NCBI GenBank assembly: GCA_022775085.1
Contig: JALFJQ010000061.1
Span: 1-55,284 of the forward strand
Source: Clostridiales bacterium
Lineage (GTDB): Bacteria > Bacillota > Clostridia > Oscillospirales > Oscillospiraceae
Direction of reading: 5' to 3'
DNA: 55,284 bases
Of the stretch, positions 37,057-46,547 are shown piece by piece; position 1 is the first letter of the stretch, and every line of letters starts with the position of its first letter. Both the position numbers and the translations under genes were made by a program. The notes beneath the pieces are model-generated. The model was not told where the DNA came from. It did not search any database and saw only the letters and a program-made list of their open reading frames with translations.

Positions 37057-38220
37057 TCAGCCCTTCTTGCGCTTGCTGACCAGGTCAACGGTAACGGCGC
37101 CCAGCAGCACCATGCCCTTGACGATCTTCTGGATATTGGTGTCGTAGCCGGCCAGGGACATACCGTTGTTAAGAATGCCCATGATGAACGCGCCGACAAC
37201 CGCGCCGATGATGGTGCCCACGCCGCCGGAGGTGGCAGCGCCGCCGATGTAGCAGGAAGCGATGGCGTCCATTTCGAAGGAGTCACCGGCCTTGGGGGTA
37301 GCGGACTGGTTACGGGCGGACAGGACGATACCGGCAACGGCGGCCAGCAGGCCCATGTTGGCGTAGACCCAGAAGAACACCCTCTTGGTATTGATACCGG
37401 ACAGCCGGGCAGCCTTGGCGTTGCCGCCCATGGCGTAGACCTGACGACCGGCGACGGTGTTGGTGGTGATGAAGTGGTAGATGCCCACCAGAATGGCCAT
37501 CAGAACCAGAACCACGGGGATGCCGTTGTAGTTGGCAAGCTTCCAGAAGAAGAACCAGACGATGCCGATGATGACGGCGTCCTTGAGGATGAGCTGCCAG
37601 ACGGGAGCCACGGGCAGGCCGTGCTTCTTGGCGGTGGCGACAGCCTTCATCTCGCCCAGAACGATGAGAACGGAGATGACAGCGGCGACAATCAGGCAGA
37701 TCAGGTCAACACCGCCCACGGGGATGGTGGGCAGGAAGCCGGTGCCGATCCAGTTGTAGCTGGCGGGCAGGGGGCCCTTGGTCTGGGCCTTCAGGATGAC
37801 GTAGCACAGGCCACGGCCCATCAGCATGGTGGCCAGGGTGACGATGAAGGGGGGGATCTCCAGCTCGGAGACGAAGAAGCCGACGAACACGCCGAAGGCA
37901 GCGCCCACAGCCAGAGCGGCCAGCATAGCCAGGGGAGTGCTGACGCCGAAGTCAACGATCAGGGTACCGGCAACAGCGCCGCAGGTAGCGACCACGGAGC
38001 CGACGCCCAGGTCGACGTTACCGGTCAGAACACACAGCAGCATACCGACGGCCAGGATGACCACGTAGCCGTTCTGCATGATCAGGTTGTTGATGTTCAT
38101 GGGGGTCAGGTTCTTGCCCCCGGTCAGAATCGCGAAGAAAACGTAAACGACAATCAGCATGATCATCATGCCGTACTGTCTCATGTTCAGGGTTGCCTTT
38201 TTGCTGGTCTTGTTGCTCAT
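37057..38220 (-). CDS. mmsB: Multiple-monosaccharide ABC transporter permease (MmsB/GguB/XylH type)
   Basis: The 387-residue protein has about ten helices and the CUT2 permease segments [50 protein letters not shown] and [13 protein letters not shown]. It forms the pore for ChvE-type uptake of arabinose, xylose, galactose or glucose. It overlaps mmsA by 4 nt. The arabinose catabolic genes downstream make L-arabinose the likely main substrate. Confidence 0.9.
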   Translation of the reverse strand: MSNKTSKKATLNMRQYGMMIMLIVVYVFFAILTGGKNLTPMNINNLIMQNGYVVILAVGMLLCVLTGNVDLGVGSVVATCGAVAGTLIVDFGVSTPLAMLAALAVGAAFGVFVGFFVSELEIPPFIVTLATMLMGRGLCYVILKAQTKGPLPASYNWIGTGFLPTIPVGGVDLICLIVAAVISVLIVLGEMKAVATAKKHGLPVAPVWQLILKDAVIIGIVWFFFWKLANYNGIPVVLVLMAILVGIYHFITTNTVAGRQVYAMGGNAKAARLSGINTKRVFFWVYANMGLLAAVAGIVLSARNQSATPKAGDSFEMDAIASCYIGGAATSGGVGTIIGAVVGAFIMGILNNGMSLAGYDTNIQKIVKGMVLLGAVTVDLVSKRKKG

Positions 38221-39776
38221 GCTTCTACCTCTTCCTTTCTGTTGTGGGCCATGATGCAGCCCATGATGGCCTCCTGGGTGATCTCGTCGCCCTTCAGCTC
38301 GCCGGCGATCTCACCTTCGTTAATCACATAGGTGCGGTCGCAGGTGCCGATGATCTCGGGCATTTCAGAGGAAATAACGATAACTGCCTTGCCGGCCTTG
38401 GCCAGCTCGTTGATGACGCAGTAGATTTCGTACTTGGCGCCGACATCGATACCACGGGTGGGCTCGTCCAGAATCAGCACGTCAGGCTCGGTAAGCATCC
38501 ACTTTGCCAGAACCACCTTCTGCTGGTTGCCGCCGGACAGGGAGCCCACGGTCTGGTCGATGGTGTTGGTTTTCACGTTGATCTTGGTGCGGTATTCCTC
38601 GGAACGAACCTTCTCCAGATTGTGATCCACAACGCCTCTCTTGGAGAAGAACTCCCGCAGAGCGGACAGGGTCATGTTGAACTTGATGCTGTCAATCAGC
38701 ACCAGACCGTAGGTCTTCCGGTCCTCGGACACATAGGCCATCCGGTGCTTGATGGCGGTGCGGACGTCCTTCAGGTCCACCTGCTCGCCCTTGATAAAAA
38801 TGTCGCCGGTGATCTTCTGACCATAGCTGCGGCCGAAGAGGCTCATGGCAAGCTCCGTACGGCCAGCGCCCATCAGACCCGCCAGACCCACGACCTCACC
38901 GGCCCGGACCTGGAGGTTGATATCCTTCAGCATCTGACGGTTGGCGTCATCTGGATGGAAGACGTTCCAGTTCCTGACCTCAAAGATCACGTCGCCGATG
39001 GGGCAGTCCTCCCGCTTGGGGTAGCGGTTGGTCAGCTCGCGGCCCACCATGCCCTTGATGATCCGCTCCTCGGAGAAGTCGTCCTTGCCCTTTTCCAGAG
39101 TCTCGATGGACTTGCCGTCGCGGATGATGGTGATGGCGTCGGCAACGTAGCTGATCTCGTTGAGCTTGTGGGAAATGATGATGCAAGTGATGCCCTGAGC
39201 CTTCAGCTGCAGCATCAGCTCCAGCAGCTGGGCGGATTCCCGGTCATTCAGGGCGGCGGTGGGCTCGTCCAGAATCAGCAGGTCACACTTCTTGCCGAGG
39301 GCCTTGGCGATTTCGATGAGCTGCTGCTTGCCCACACCCAGGGTGTTTACGGGAACGTTGACGTTCTCGTTCTCCATGCCGACCCGCTTTAGCAGCTCCT
39401 GCGCCTGCTTCCGGGTCTCGGTCCAGTCGATGACGCCATTGACCTTCTTGCGCTCGTTGCCCAGGAACACGTTCTCGGCGATGGACAGGTAGGGACTGAG
39501 GGCCAGCTCCTGATGGATGATAACGATGCCCTTGGCCTCACTGTCGCGCAGATTGCGGAACTTGCAGACCTCGCCGTTGTAAACGATGTCGCCGGAGTAG
39601 CTGCCATAGGGGTAGGTACCGGACAGAACGTTCATCAGGGTGGACTTGCCCGCGCCGTTTTCGCCGCAGATTGCCATGATCTCGCCCTTTTTCACCTTCA
39701 GATTGACATCATCCAGCGCTCTGAACCCGGAGAACTCCTTGACAATGTGGTTCATTTCCAAGATATATTCTGACAT
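38217..39776 (-). CDS. mmsA: Multiple-monosaccharide ABC transporter ATP-binding protein (MmsA/GguA/XylG type)
   Basis: The 519-residue protein has two ABC domains. The first has Walker [17 protein letters not shown] and Walker [14 protein letters not shown]. The second has a degenerate Walker A (GLMGAGRTE), signature [13 protein letters not shown] and Walker [15 protein letters not shown]. It energises sugar import. A 14-bp hairpin in the 114-nt gap after chvE probably lowers its expression relative to the binding protein. Confidence 0.92.
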   Translation of the reverse strand: MSEYILEMNHIVKEFSGFRALDDVNLKVKKGEIMAICGENGAGKSTLMNVLSGTYPYGSYSGDIVYNGEVCKFRNLRDSEAKGIVIIHQELALSPYLSIAENVFLGNERKKVNGVIDWTETRKQAQELLKRVGMENENVNVPVNTLGVGKQQLIEIAKALGKKCDLLILDEPTAALNDRESAQLLELMLQLKAQGITCIIISHKLNEISYVADAITIIRDGKSIETLEKGKDDFSEERIIKGMVGRELTNRYPKREDCPIGDVIFEVRNWNVFHPDDANRQMLKDINLQVRAGEVVGLAGLMGAGRTELAMSLFGRSYGQKITGDIFIKGEQVDLKDVRTAIKHRMAYVSEDRKTYGLVLIDSIKFNMTLSALREFFSKRGVVDHNLEKVRSEEYRTKINVKTNTIDQTVGSLSGGNQQKVVLAKWMLTEPDVLILDEPTRGIDVGAKYEIYCVINELAKAGKAVIVISSEMPEIIGTCDRTYVINEGEIAGELKGDEITQEAIMGCIMAHNRKEEVEA

Positions 39777-39840
39777 TCTTTCGACTCCTTTTTGCCGCCG
39801 CCGAACGCGGCGTTTCTAGAGGGGGTGCTGATTTTAAGAG

Positions 39841-39869
39841 AAGAAGCGGCGGCTCAGCCGCCGCTTCTT
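39841..39869 (-). terminator. Intergenic hairpin between chvE and mmsA
   Basis: AAGAAGCGGCGGCT and its exact complement form a 14-bp stem around a single central C. It lies 22 nt past the chvE stop. As with the hairpin after siaP, it probably stabilises the binding-protein mRNA and attenuates read-through. Confidence 0.7.
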
Positions 39870-39890
39870 GCGGAAATGTTAGGAAAGAGA

Positions 39891-40961
39891 TCAGCCGGCC
39901 AGCTGCTCAGCGGTGTAGTAGCCGCCGCCGATCAGCAGCTCCTCGTAGTTGCTCTGGTCAACAGCCACGGGGGTGCACAGGTAGGAAGGAACGGTGATAA
40001 CGTTGTTGTTGTAGGTGGTGGTGTCGTTGATCTCGGGCTCGGTGCCGTTCAGAACGGCCTCGACCATGGTAACACACTTCTCAGCCAGCAGACGGGTGTC
40101 CTTGTAGATGGACATGGTCTGGTAGCCGGCAATGATGTTCTTGGAAGCCATCAGCTCAGCGTCCTGGCCGGTGATCAGGGGCCAGTTCTCCAGAGTGTAG
40201 CCAGCGCCTTCCAGAGCGGAGCGGCAGCCGTAAGCAAAGCCGTCGAAAGCGGTAGCGCAGATGTCCAGATCCTCGTCAGCGTAGAAGCCGGACAGGTAGT
40301 TCTCGCACCACTGCTGAGCGGTCTCCTGAGACCAACGCAGGATGCAGGTGTCCTCGAAGGAGGTACGACCGGTCTTGCAGACCAGAGTGCCGTTGTCCAG
40401 GTAGGGCTGCAGAACCTTCATCAGGCCTCTGTGCAGCAGAACGGCGTTGTTGTCGTCGGGGGAGCCCATGAAGAACTCGATGGTGTAGGTTTCGGTGGTG
40501 TTGGCCAGATCCTTGGCCTTCTCGATGTACTCGCCGATGGCCCGGCCCACGCCCTCGTTATCGAAGGAAGCGTAGTAGGAAACAGCGTCGGTGTCCATCA
40601 GCAGACGGTCGTAGGCGATGATGGGGATGCCGGCCTGCTTGGCCTGAGCCTCAACACCGGTCAGAGCGCCGGAGTCGATGGCGGCGATAACCAGGCAGTC
40701 GACCTTCTGGGAGATCATGTTCTCGATCTGGGAGACCTGAGCCTGAACGTCGTCCTCAGCGTACTGCAGGATAACGGTGTAGCCCTTCTCTTCCAGCTGG
40801 GCCTTCATGTTGGCGCCGTCCTTGATCCAGCGCTCGGAGGACTGGGTGGGCATGGCGATGCCGACAGTCTTGCCGCCGGACTTGCCGCTACCGCTGCCGC
40901 CGCAGGCAGCCAGAGACAGGACCATCATCAGAGCGAGGACCAGTGCAATAATCTTCTTCAT
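39891..40961 (-). CDS. chvE: Sugar-binding lipoprotein of a ChvE-type ABC transporter
   Basis: The 356-residue protein has a signal peptide ending in lipobox LAAC (Cys about residue 20), then a periplasmic-binding type 1 fold: TVGIAMPTQSSERWIKDGA, DCLVIAAIDSGAL, IIAYDRLLMDTDAVSYYASF and LITGQDAELMA. It matches the multiple-monosaccharide binding proteins (ChvE/MmsE). AAGGAGT precedes ATG 40961. It is the first gene of the operon, under a TTGACA/TATACT promoter with an operator-like palindrome. Confidence 0.92.
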   Translation of the reverse strand: MKKIIALVLALMMVLSLAACGGSGSGKSGGKTVGIAMPTQSSERWIKDGANMKAQLEEKGYTVILQYAEDDVQAQVSQIENMISQKVDCLVIAAIDSGALTGVEAQAKQAGIPIIAYDRLLMDTDAVSYYASFDNEGVGRAIGEYIEKAKDLANTTETYTIEFFMGSPDDNNAVLLHRGLMKVLQPYLDNGTLVCKTGRTSFEDTCILRWSQETAQQWCENYLSGFYADEDLDICATAFDGFAYGCRSALEGAGYTLENWPLITGQDAELMASKNIIAGYQTMSIYKDTRLLAEKCVTMVEAVLNGTEPEINDTTTYNNNVITVPSYLCTPVAVDQSNYEELLIGGGYYTAEQLAG

Positions 40962-41015
40962 TGATTCATACTCCTTACAATTTTTTCGCCGGTTTTGCTG
41001 TCCGGCTTGATGGAT

Positions 41016-41387
41016 TTAGTATACACCCGCGAATTGACACTTGTCAAGAATTGGTACGGTTTTCCCGTTTTTTCGTATAGATGGACAATACAAATTTTTC
41101 TCTTTATTAAAATAATTAGAACAAAAATCTTCTAATTTATCATTTTTAATTATATTATTCCGTTTAATCACGGTTATACTCAATATTTTATCCAAAATCA
41201 ACGATTTTCCCTCATCTCGATTAACCGAACGCTTCTTGGCACATTCCACAATCCGCTGATTCTCTTCCGTAATTCTTTCGGCGGATTGCGGGATAAACCT
41301 GAAAAAAAGTCTGTCATCCTGCACAACTACCAGCGGGCAGCAGGGCCAATGGTGAAATAACTGCTTCGTAATAAATACAAATATCAT
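41016..41387 (-). CDS. Possible small membrane protein with PH-like domain, AT-rich
   Basis: A frame without stops extends across this AT-rich stretch, which is unlikely by chance. From ATG 41387 it encodes a hydrophobic start (MIFVFITKQLF), then CPLVVVQDDRLFFRFIP and a charged part with KSLILDKILSITVIKRNNII, a pattern like bacterial PH-domain membrane proteins. There is no good ribosome binding site, the true start may lie further upstream (to 41549, overlapping araR), and the 3' end overlaps the chvE promoter. It may be a relic. I cannot name the family with certainty. Confidence 0.3.
   Translation of the reverse strand: MIFVFITKQLFHHWPCCPLVVVQDDRLFFRFIPQSAERITEENQRIVECAKKRSVNRDEGKSLILDKILSITVIKRNNIIKNDKLEDFCSNYFNKEKNLYCPSIRKNGKTVPILDKCQFAGVY
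41018..41047 (-). promoter_or_regulatory. Promoter and candidate AraR operator of the arabinose operon
   Basis: On the minus strand TTGACA (41047-41042) and TATACT (41023-41018) are spaced by 18 nt. The -35 is one arm of the inverted repeat TTGACA-CT-TGTCAA (41034-41047). A repressor bound there would block the promoter, and araR is the divergent neighbour. The sequence differs from the Bacillus AraR consensus, so the link is inference. Confidence 0.6.
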
Positions 41388-41473
41388 CACAATCCCAAGT
41401 AAGTTAAATACAAATATCGACAATTCTCCCCAAAACAGAAAACCGCGGATTCCAGAGATTTTGTAAAAAAGAG

Positions 41474-41502
41474 TTAAACTTTTGAAAAAAGTATGATATA
41501 AT
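41474..41502 (+). promoter_or_regulatory. Probable araR promoter
   Basis: An extended -10 (TGATATAAT, TATAAT at 41497-41502) with a weak -35 TTAAAC (41474-41479) 17 nt upstream lies about 30 nt before araR. Confidence 0.5.
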
Positions 41503-41532
41503 GACCGCAGTAATGTTTCGGGGTGAGAGCCA

Positions 41533-42600
41533 ATGCCTGCCAAATACATTCAGATGGCGAACAGTCTGAGGACCGCCATCTCCGAAGGGGAATACACATC
41601 CACCGGCCGCCTGCCAACGGAGCAGAAGCTCATGCAGCAGTTCGGCGTCAGCCGTCAGACGGTGCGCAACGCGCTGGAGATCCTGGCAAAGGAGGGGCTG
41701 ATCCAGCGTCGTCAGGGCAGCGGCACCGTGGTGCTGGAGCAGAAGCCCAAGTCCGAGAATAACACCATTGCCATCGTCATCAGCTTCGCCAACAGCTATA
41801 TTTTTCCCTCCCTGCTGATGGACGCCCAGCAGGTGCTGCTGGAAAGCGGCTTTTCCGCACTGGTCTACGGCACGGACAACCAATTTGAAAAAGAGCGCAA
41901 GATCCTCCTGCAGCTGCTGGAGCATCCCGTGCGGGGCATGATCGTGGAGGGCACCAAGTCGGCCCTGTCCAATCCCAATCTGGATCTGTACCGGCAGCTG
42001 CGGGATTCCGGGGTTCCCATGGTGTTCCTGCACAGCTGCTACCCGGAGCTGAGTGCCCCGGTGATCCGTGATGACGACGAAAGCGGCGGGTATCTGGCGG
42101 CCCAGCATCTGCTGCAGAAGGGCCATACCCACATCGGCGGCATCTTCAAAATGGACGACCGGCAGGGGATCCTGCGCTATTCCGGCATGATGCACGCCCT
42201 GAGGGACGCTGAAATCTCCTTTCAGGAGGAAAGTGTGTTCTGGTTCGACACCAACCAGCGGGTGTCCCTGGTGGAACACGGTGCCACCGGATGGCTGGAG
42301 GGTTACGCGGCTCAGCTGGCCCAAAGCTGCACCGCGGTGATTTGCTATAATGACGAAATTGCCTACCGTCTTTTGGACATTCTGCTGCACAGCGGGGTGC
42401 GGGTGCCCCAGCAGCTGGCCATCATCAGCTTTGACAACAGTCATTACAGCAGTCTGGGCGCGGTGGGTCTGTCCAGTCTGGCACCCGACCCGGGGCGGCT
42501 TGGCTCCCTGGCGGCTCAGGCAATTCTGGAGCTTGTCCGGGGCGGTCAGGCCCAGAGTCAGAAGCTGCCCTGGAAGCTGGTGACCCGAAAGAGCACCTGA
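41533..42600 (+). CDS. araR: AraR-type repressor (GntR DNA-binding domain fused to LacI-type sensor)
   Basis: The 355-residue protein has a GntR winged helix in the first 70 residues (GRLPTEQKLMQQFGVSRQTV, then EILAKEGLIQRRQGSGT) and a LacI/PBP1-type effector domain with IVISFANSYIFPSLL, HSCYPEL, HLLQKGHTHIGGIFKMDDRQG and ICYNDEIAYRLLD. This fusion is diagnostic of AraR, which releases DNA upon L-arabinose. A GGGGTGAG site precedes ATG 41533. It is divergent from the arabinose operon, the expected arrangement. Confidence 0.92.
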   Translation: MPAKYIQMANSLRTAISEGEYTSTGRLPTEQKLMQQFGVSRQTVRNALEILAKEGLIQRRQGSGTVVLEQKPKSENNTIAIVISFANSYIFPSLLMDAQQVLLESGFSALVYGTDNQFEKERKILLQLLEHPVRGMIVEGTKSALSNPNLDLYRQLRDSGVPMVFLHSCYPELSAPVIRDDDESGGYLAAQHLLQKGHTHIGGIFKMDDRQGILRYSGMMHALRDAEISFQEESVFWFDTNQRVSLVEHGATGWLEGYAAQLAQSCTAVICYNDEIAYRLLDILLHSGVRVPQQLAIISFDNSHYSSLGAVGLSSLAPDPGRLGSLAAQAILELVRGGQAQSQKLPWKLVTRKST

Positions 42601-42697
42601 TAAGTGTTTCCTTCCGAGAAGCATTTGTCCTCTGCACAAAACACATCCCTCTCTTCACCAATTCTTTTGCTGTTTCGCCGAAATTGCGCCGGGCCTA

Positions 42698-42727
42698 TTG
42701 ACATAAGCCGCAGGAAAACGCTATAAT
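42698..42727 (+). promoter_or_regulatory. Promoter of the AGCS symporter gene
   Basis: TTGACA (42698-42703) and TATAAT (42722-42727) match the consensus exactly with an 18-nt spacer. Confidence 0.8.
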
Positions 42728-42746
42728 CCAGCCATCATACGGCAGG

Positions 42747-42788
42747 GACGTCGTATCCTTTACAGGGATACGGCGTCTTTATTTTATT
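42747..42788 (+). terminator. Terminator-like hairpin in the symporter leader
   Basis: GACGTCGTATCC (42747-42758) and GGATACGGCGTC (42766-42777) form a 12-bp stem with one G-U pair, followed by TTTATTTTATT. Because it lies between the promoter and the gene, it would act as an attenuator rather than as the araR terminator alone. Confidence 0.6.
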
Positions 42789-42807
42789 ATAGAAAAGAGG
42801 AAATCCT

Positions 42808-44310
42808 ATGCTGGACATCATCACCAAAGTCAACAGTGCCATCAACGGCATCGTCTGGGGCTGGCCGGCCCTGATATTGCTTGCCTTCGTGGGCGTGCTC
42901 ACCACCTGTATCACAAAGTGCTTCCAGATCAGCCACTTCGGCCACTGGATGAAAAACACCATCGGCGCGATTTTTAAGGACAGCAAAGTCACCTCTCATA
43001 CAGAGGACCACTCCATCTCCCAGTTCCAGAGCCTTTGCACCGCTCTGGCGGCTACCGTGGGCACCGGCAACATCGTGGGCGTAGCGGGCGCAATTTTGGT
43101 TGGCGGCCCCGGCGCGGTGTTCTGGATGTGGCTCATCGCGTTTTTCGGCATGATGACCAACTACTCCGAAAACGTGCTGGGCATCTTCTACCGCCGGAAG
43201 AATGGGCAGGGTGAGTGGTGCGGCGGCGCCATGTACTATCTGCGGGACGGTCTGGGCGCGAAAAAGGGCTGTAAGCAGATCGGCGCGGTTCTGGCCGTAG
43301 CCTTCTCCCTGTTCTGTTTCCTGGCCTCCTTCGGCATCGGCAACATGACCCAGGTCAACTCCATCGCTGGCAACATGGAAGCCGTATTCGGCGTGCCTGC
43401 CTGGGTCAGCGGCATTGTCGTCCTGATTCTGTGCGCCCTGGTCATTGTGGGCGGCCTGAAGCGTATCGCCACTGTCACAGAGAAGATCGTTCCCTTCATG
43501 GTGGTGGTTTATATGATAGGCACCGTTGCCATTCTGATTATGAACATCAAAATGTTTCCCGCTGTGTTCACGGCAATCTTCAAGGGCGCTTTCGCATTTA
43601 AGGCCGCCGGCGGCGGTATCGTGGGCTACGGCATGAAGCTGGCTATCGAGCAGGGCATGAAGCGGGGCGTGTTCTCCAACGAGGCCGGCCTTGGCTCCTC
43701 CGTCATGGTTCACTCCAATTCCAACGTCAAGGAGCCTGTCCGGCAGGGTATGTGGGGCATCTTTGAGGTGTTCGCCGACACCGTGATCGTGTGCACCCTC
43801 ACCGCCTTCACCGTTCTGTCCTCGGGTCTTATCGATCTGGACACCGGCGTCGCTGTCGCGGAATACGGCGGTGTAGCCCTGACCAAGGCCAACGTGGTCA
43901 GCACCGTATTCACCATGCACTTTGGCTGGCTTGGCGGCGCGTTTGTGGCTGTCGCCATCATGCTGTTTGCCTACTCCACCGTTTTGGGCTGGAGCCACTA
44001 CGGCTCCAAGGCCTGCGAGTATCTGTTCGGAACCAAGTCCACCATCGTCTACCGGGTGATCTTCGTCATCGCCACCTTCGGCGGTGCGGTCATGGGCGAG
44101 AATCTGGCCTGGGACATTGCCGATACCCTCAACGGCATGATGATGATTCCCAACCTGATCGGTGTGATCGCTCTGTCCCCTATCGTGTACAGAATCACGA
44201 AGAATTACGTAAGCAGAAAGTTCAAAAATCAGGACATCGAGCCGATGCTCTCCAACTTCGATTCCATTCAGGAAGAATTTGCCGCCGCTGTCAAGGGCGG
44301 GGCGGAATAA
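42808..44310 (+). CDS. Sodium:alanine/glycine symporter (AGCS family)
   Basis: The 500-residue protein has about ten helices and AGCS motifs: WGWPALILLAFVGVLTT, ALAATVGTGNIVGVAGAILV, GPGAVFWMWLIAFFGM and EAGLGSSVMVHSNSNVKEPV. It takes up alanine or glycine with sodium. AGAGGA precedes ATG 42808. It is monocistronic, with a good promoter, a leader hairpin and a downstream bidirectional terminator. The exact amino acid cannot be fixed from sequence. Confidence 0.93.
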   Translation: MLDIITKVNSAINGIVWGWPALILLAFVGVLTTCITKCFQISHFGHWMKNTIGAIFKDSKVTSHTEDHSISQFQSLCTALAATVGTGNIVGVAGAILVGGPGAVFWMWLIAFFGMMTNYSENVLGIFYRRKNGQGEWCGGAMYYLRDGLGAKKGCKQIGAVLAVAFSLFCFLASFGIGNMTQVNSIAGNMEAVFGVPAWVSGIVVLILCALVIVGGLKRIATVTEKIVPFMVVVYMIGTVAILIMNIKMFPAVFTAIFKGAFAFKAAGGGIVGYGMKLAIEQGMKRGVFSNEAGLGSSVMVHSNSNVKEPVRQGMWGIFEVFADTVIVCTLTAFTVLSSGLIDLDTGVAVAEYGGVALTKANVVSTVFTMHFGWLGGAFVAVAIMLFAYSTVLGWSHYGSKACEYLFGTKSTIVYRVIFVIATFGGAVMGENLAWDIADTLNGMMMIPNLIGVIALSPIVYRITKNYVSRKFKNQDIEPMLSNFDSIQEEFAAAVKGGAE

Positions 44311-44315
44311 GCAGC

Positions 44316-44350
44316 AACGCCTGCGCGGAATTTCCCGCGCAGGCGTTTTT
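44316..44350 (+). terminator. Terminator between the symporter and the M18 peptidase (convergent genes)
   Basis: AACGCCTGCGCGG (44316-44328) pairs with CCGCGCAGGCGTT (44335-44347), followed by TTTTT on the plus strand. It probably serves the convergent peptidase gene as well. Confidence 0.88.
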
Positions 44351-44363
44351 CTGTCAAAGGGCC

Positions 44364-45680
44364 CTATTTCCGAATACCCACGGTCCCAAAGCCCACTTCC
44401 TCAAAGTGGCTGCTGTAGAACTCCTCCATCAGGCGGATCAGGGAAATGGTATCCTGAACGCCTGCCGTTTCATAGCAGGAGTGCATGGCCAGCTGAGGAA
44501 GGCCGATGTCCACACAGTTCATGGAAACCTGGGCCATGGCAAGGTTTCCCAAGGTACTGCCCCCCACCTTGTCAGAGCGGTTGGCAAAATACTGCAGGGG
44601 CACCCCGGCACGCTCCGCCAGCTCCCGGGCCACGGCGATGCTCATGCCGTCGCTGGTGTATTTCTGACCGGCGTGGGACTTGATGACAACGCCCTCATTC
44701 ATATAGGTGCAGTTGTTCACATCCGTGAGCTCGGGGTGGTTGGGGTGGACGGCGTGAGCGTTGTCGGCGCTGAACATGAAGCTGGAAGCCACGGCTCGGC
44801 GGAAGTCCTCGTCGCTGCCGCCGATACACAGAGCAACGCGGTGCAGCACGTCGTACAGGAAGGTGGAAGCGGCCCCCTGCTTGGTGCCGGAGCCCACCTC
44901 CTCGTTGTCGAAGCAGGCGGCTACGTTGATGGAACTGGCGCTGCGGCCCTTCAGGAAGCCCTTCAGAATAGCAAAAGCGCACTGCTGGTCATCCAGCCGC
45001 CCGGAGGACAAGAATTCCTGATGGCAGCCCCAGACCGTAGCCTTTTCCCGGAGGTACAGGTAGAGGTCGCTGCCCAGAATCTGCTCCGGCCCGACCCTCA
45101 ATTCCTCTGCAATCAGCTTTTTCAGAGCACCCTCTTCCGTTGCGCCGCCGAGCAGGGGCAGCATATCCACCTGCTTGTTGAAGCAGGCGTGGTCGTTGAC
45201 CTCCCGGTTCATGTGGATGGCCACGCTGGGAATCAGCAGCAGATCCCGGTCCAGGGCCACCAGCCGGGAGGTGATGGTGTTGTTCTCTTTCACCAGCACC
45301 CGGCCCGCCACGGACAGGGGCCGATCCATCCAGCTGGCGCAGATCATGCCGCCGTAGCCCTCCGTGTTCAGCTTGGTGTACTTCTGGCCAATGTGAATTT
45401 CGGCATTTTCCTTGATCTTGAAACAGGGAGAGTCCGTGTGCGCCGCCGCCACGTTGAAGCTGTAGTTTTCCAGCTGGGTTCCCATGCGGAAGGCAATGAT
45501 GCTGGAACCGTTGCGGCAGACAAAATAGCCCTCCCCCGGCTCCAATTCCCACTTTTTGCTTTCCAGAAGCTCCGTGAAGCCGTCATGCAGCAGAATGTCA
45601 CGGATGGAAGCGGTGGTATGAAAAGCGGTGGGGTTACCGTCGATAAAAGACAGCATTTCGCTGATTTCTTTCTGAATCAT
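44364..45680 (-). CDS. apeB: M18 family aminopeptidase
   Basis: The 438-residue protein shows the M18 dinuclear zinc residues: AAAHTDSPCFKIK (His-Asp), ASINVAACFDNEEVGSGT (Asp-Glu-Glu) and NCTYMNEGVVIKSHAGQKYT. These cytoplasmic tetrahedral peptidases remove N-terminal acidic or hydrophobic residues. ATG 45680 is chosen for AGGAG 8 nt upstream; an in-frame ATG at 45698 would overlap the preceding gene. It follows the YesL-like gene by 14 nt. Confidence 0.93.
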   Translation of the reverse strand: MIQKEISEMLSFIDGNPTAFHTTASIRDILLHDGFTELLESKKWELEPGEGYFVCRNGSSIIAFRMGTQLENYSFNVAAAHTDSPCFKIKENAEIHIGQKYTKLNTEGYGGMICASWMDRPLSVAGRVLVKENNTITSRLVALDRDLLLIPSVAIHMNREVNDHACFNKQVDMLPLLGGATEEGALKKLIAEELRVGPEQILGSDLYLYLREKATVWGCHQEFLSSGRLDDQQCAFAILKGFLKGRSASSINVAACFDNEEVGSGTKQGAASTFLYDVLHRVALCIGGSDEDFRRAVASSFMFSADNAHAVHPNHPELTDVNNCTYMNEGVVIKSHAGQKYTSDGMSIAVARELAERAGVPLQYFANRSDKVGGSTLGNLAMAQVSMNCVDIGLPQLAMHSCYETAGVQDTISLIRLMEEFYSSHFEEVGFGTVGIRK

Positions 45681-45694
45681 TTTATGATCTCCTG

Positions 45695-46333
45695 TCATAC
45701 TGTTTTCTCATTTTCCCCGTTTTGGCCTTCTTCCAGCCGGGCATAGATCTTCCGCATCAGAAGCTGCTGCACCAGCACCGGCAGGCCGCCGCCAAGCATC
45801 ACCCAGCCGGGAACGGCGATGATCGTAAGATTGATGCTCCATGCGCCCAGTGCCGGGAAGAAAGCAGCCGCGGCCAGTCCCGCGATCACGATGTGTGGGT
45901 TCGCAAAGCTCAACAGCGCTGCGTCTTTCAGCACCGTTTTCAGCGGCAGCCGATAGCGGGTCAGCACCGGAAACGCCAGAGACAGCATAAATACCGCCGC
46001 GATCATGCCCAATATCCCGACAAACTGGCAGGCAATGCCGGCAAACCCGGGCCTGTGGATGCCGATGTTGAAATCCGCCCAGCTGACTGCCAGAACCAGT
46101 CCAAGGATCAGCGTCACCGCCGTGCCCTGCTTCCAGTTCTCCCGGAAGCCGTGCCAGAAGTCCCGCCAGACGGTATAGTACTCGCAGGCCGCCATTTTCC
46201 GCGCCACGCTGTGCATAGCGGCTGTGGAGGCGCCGATCGTTACAATTGGCAGGCAGCACAGCATCCACAATATATTCAGCAGCATCAGGTCGCAGAGGAT
46301 TCGGGACCATTCTCCCATGGTTCTTCTAGGCAT
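45695..46333 (-). CDS. YesL-like (DUF624) membrane protein
   Basis: The 212-residue protein has about five helices and the YesL features LLNILWMLCCLPIVTIGAST and YYTVWRDFWHGFRENWKQGT. YesL proteins often accompany carbohydrate systems; the function is unknown. AAGGAG lies 8 nt before ATG 46333. It is co-transcribed with the M18 peptidase. Confidence 0.85.
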   Translation of the reverse strand: MPRRTMGEWSRILCDLMLLNILWMLCCLPIVTIGASTAAMHSVARKMAACEYYTVWRDFWHGFRENWKQGTAVTLILGLVLAVSWADFNIGIHRPGFAGIACQFVGILGMIAAVFMLSLAFPVLTRYRLPLKTVLKDAALLSFANPHIVIAGLAAAAFFPALGAWSINLTIIAVPGWVMLGGGLPVLVQQLLMRKIYARLEEGQNGENEKTV

Positions 46334-46489
46334 ATCCTTATCTCCTTATTTCCGAAAAGAATCCAAAGTTCTGCCGCTCCCCAATCCCGCTTTTCGCGCC
46401 TGCGGGGGCAGTAGTTTTCACAGTGATATAATACCTGCCCGGGACGGCCATGTCAAGGATGTCACCGGAGCCGTGACTTCCAAAGGTAT

Positions 46490-46518
46490 TTGATTTCAGC
46501 GAATAAATATGATAGTAT
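46490..46518 (+). promoter_or_regulatory. Probable promoter of the phosphoglucomutase gene
   Basis: TTGATT (46490-46495) and TAGTAT (46513-46518) have a 17-nt spacer and lie 30 nt before the start codon. Confidence 0.45.
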
Positions 46519-46547
46519 TAGACCAGAAAACAGAAGGAGGCTATCCC

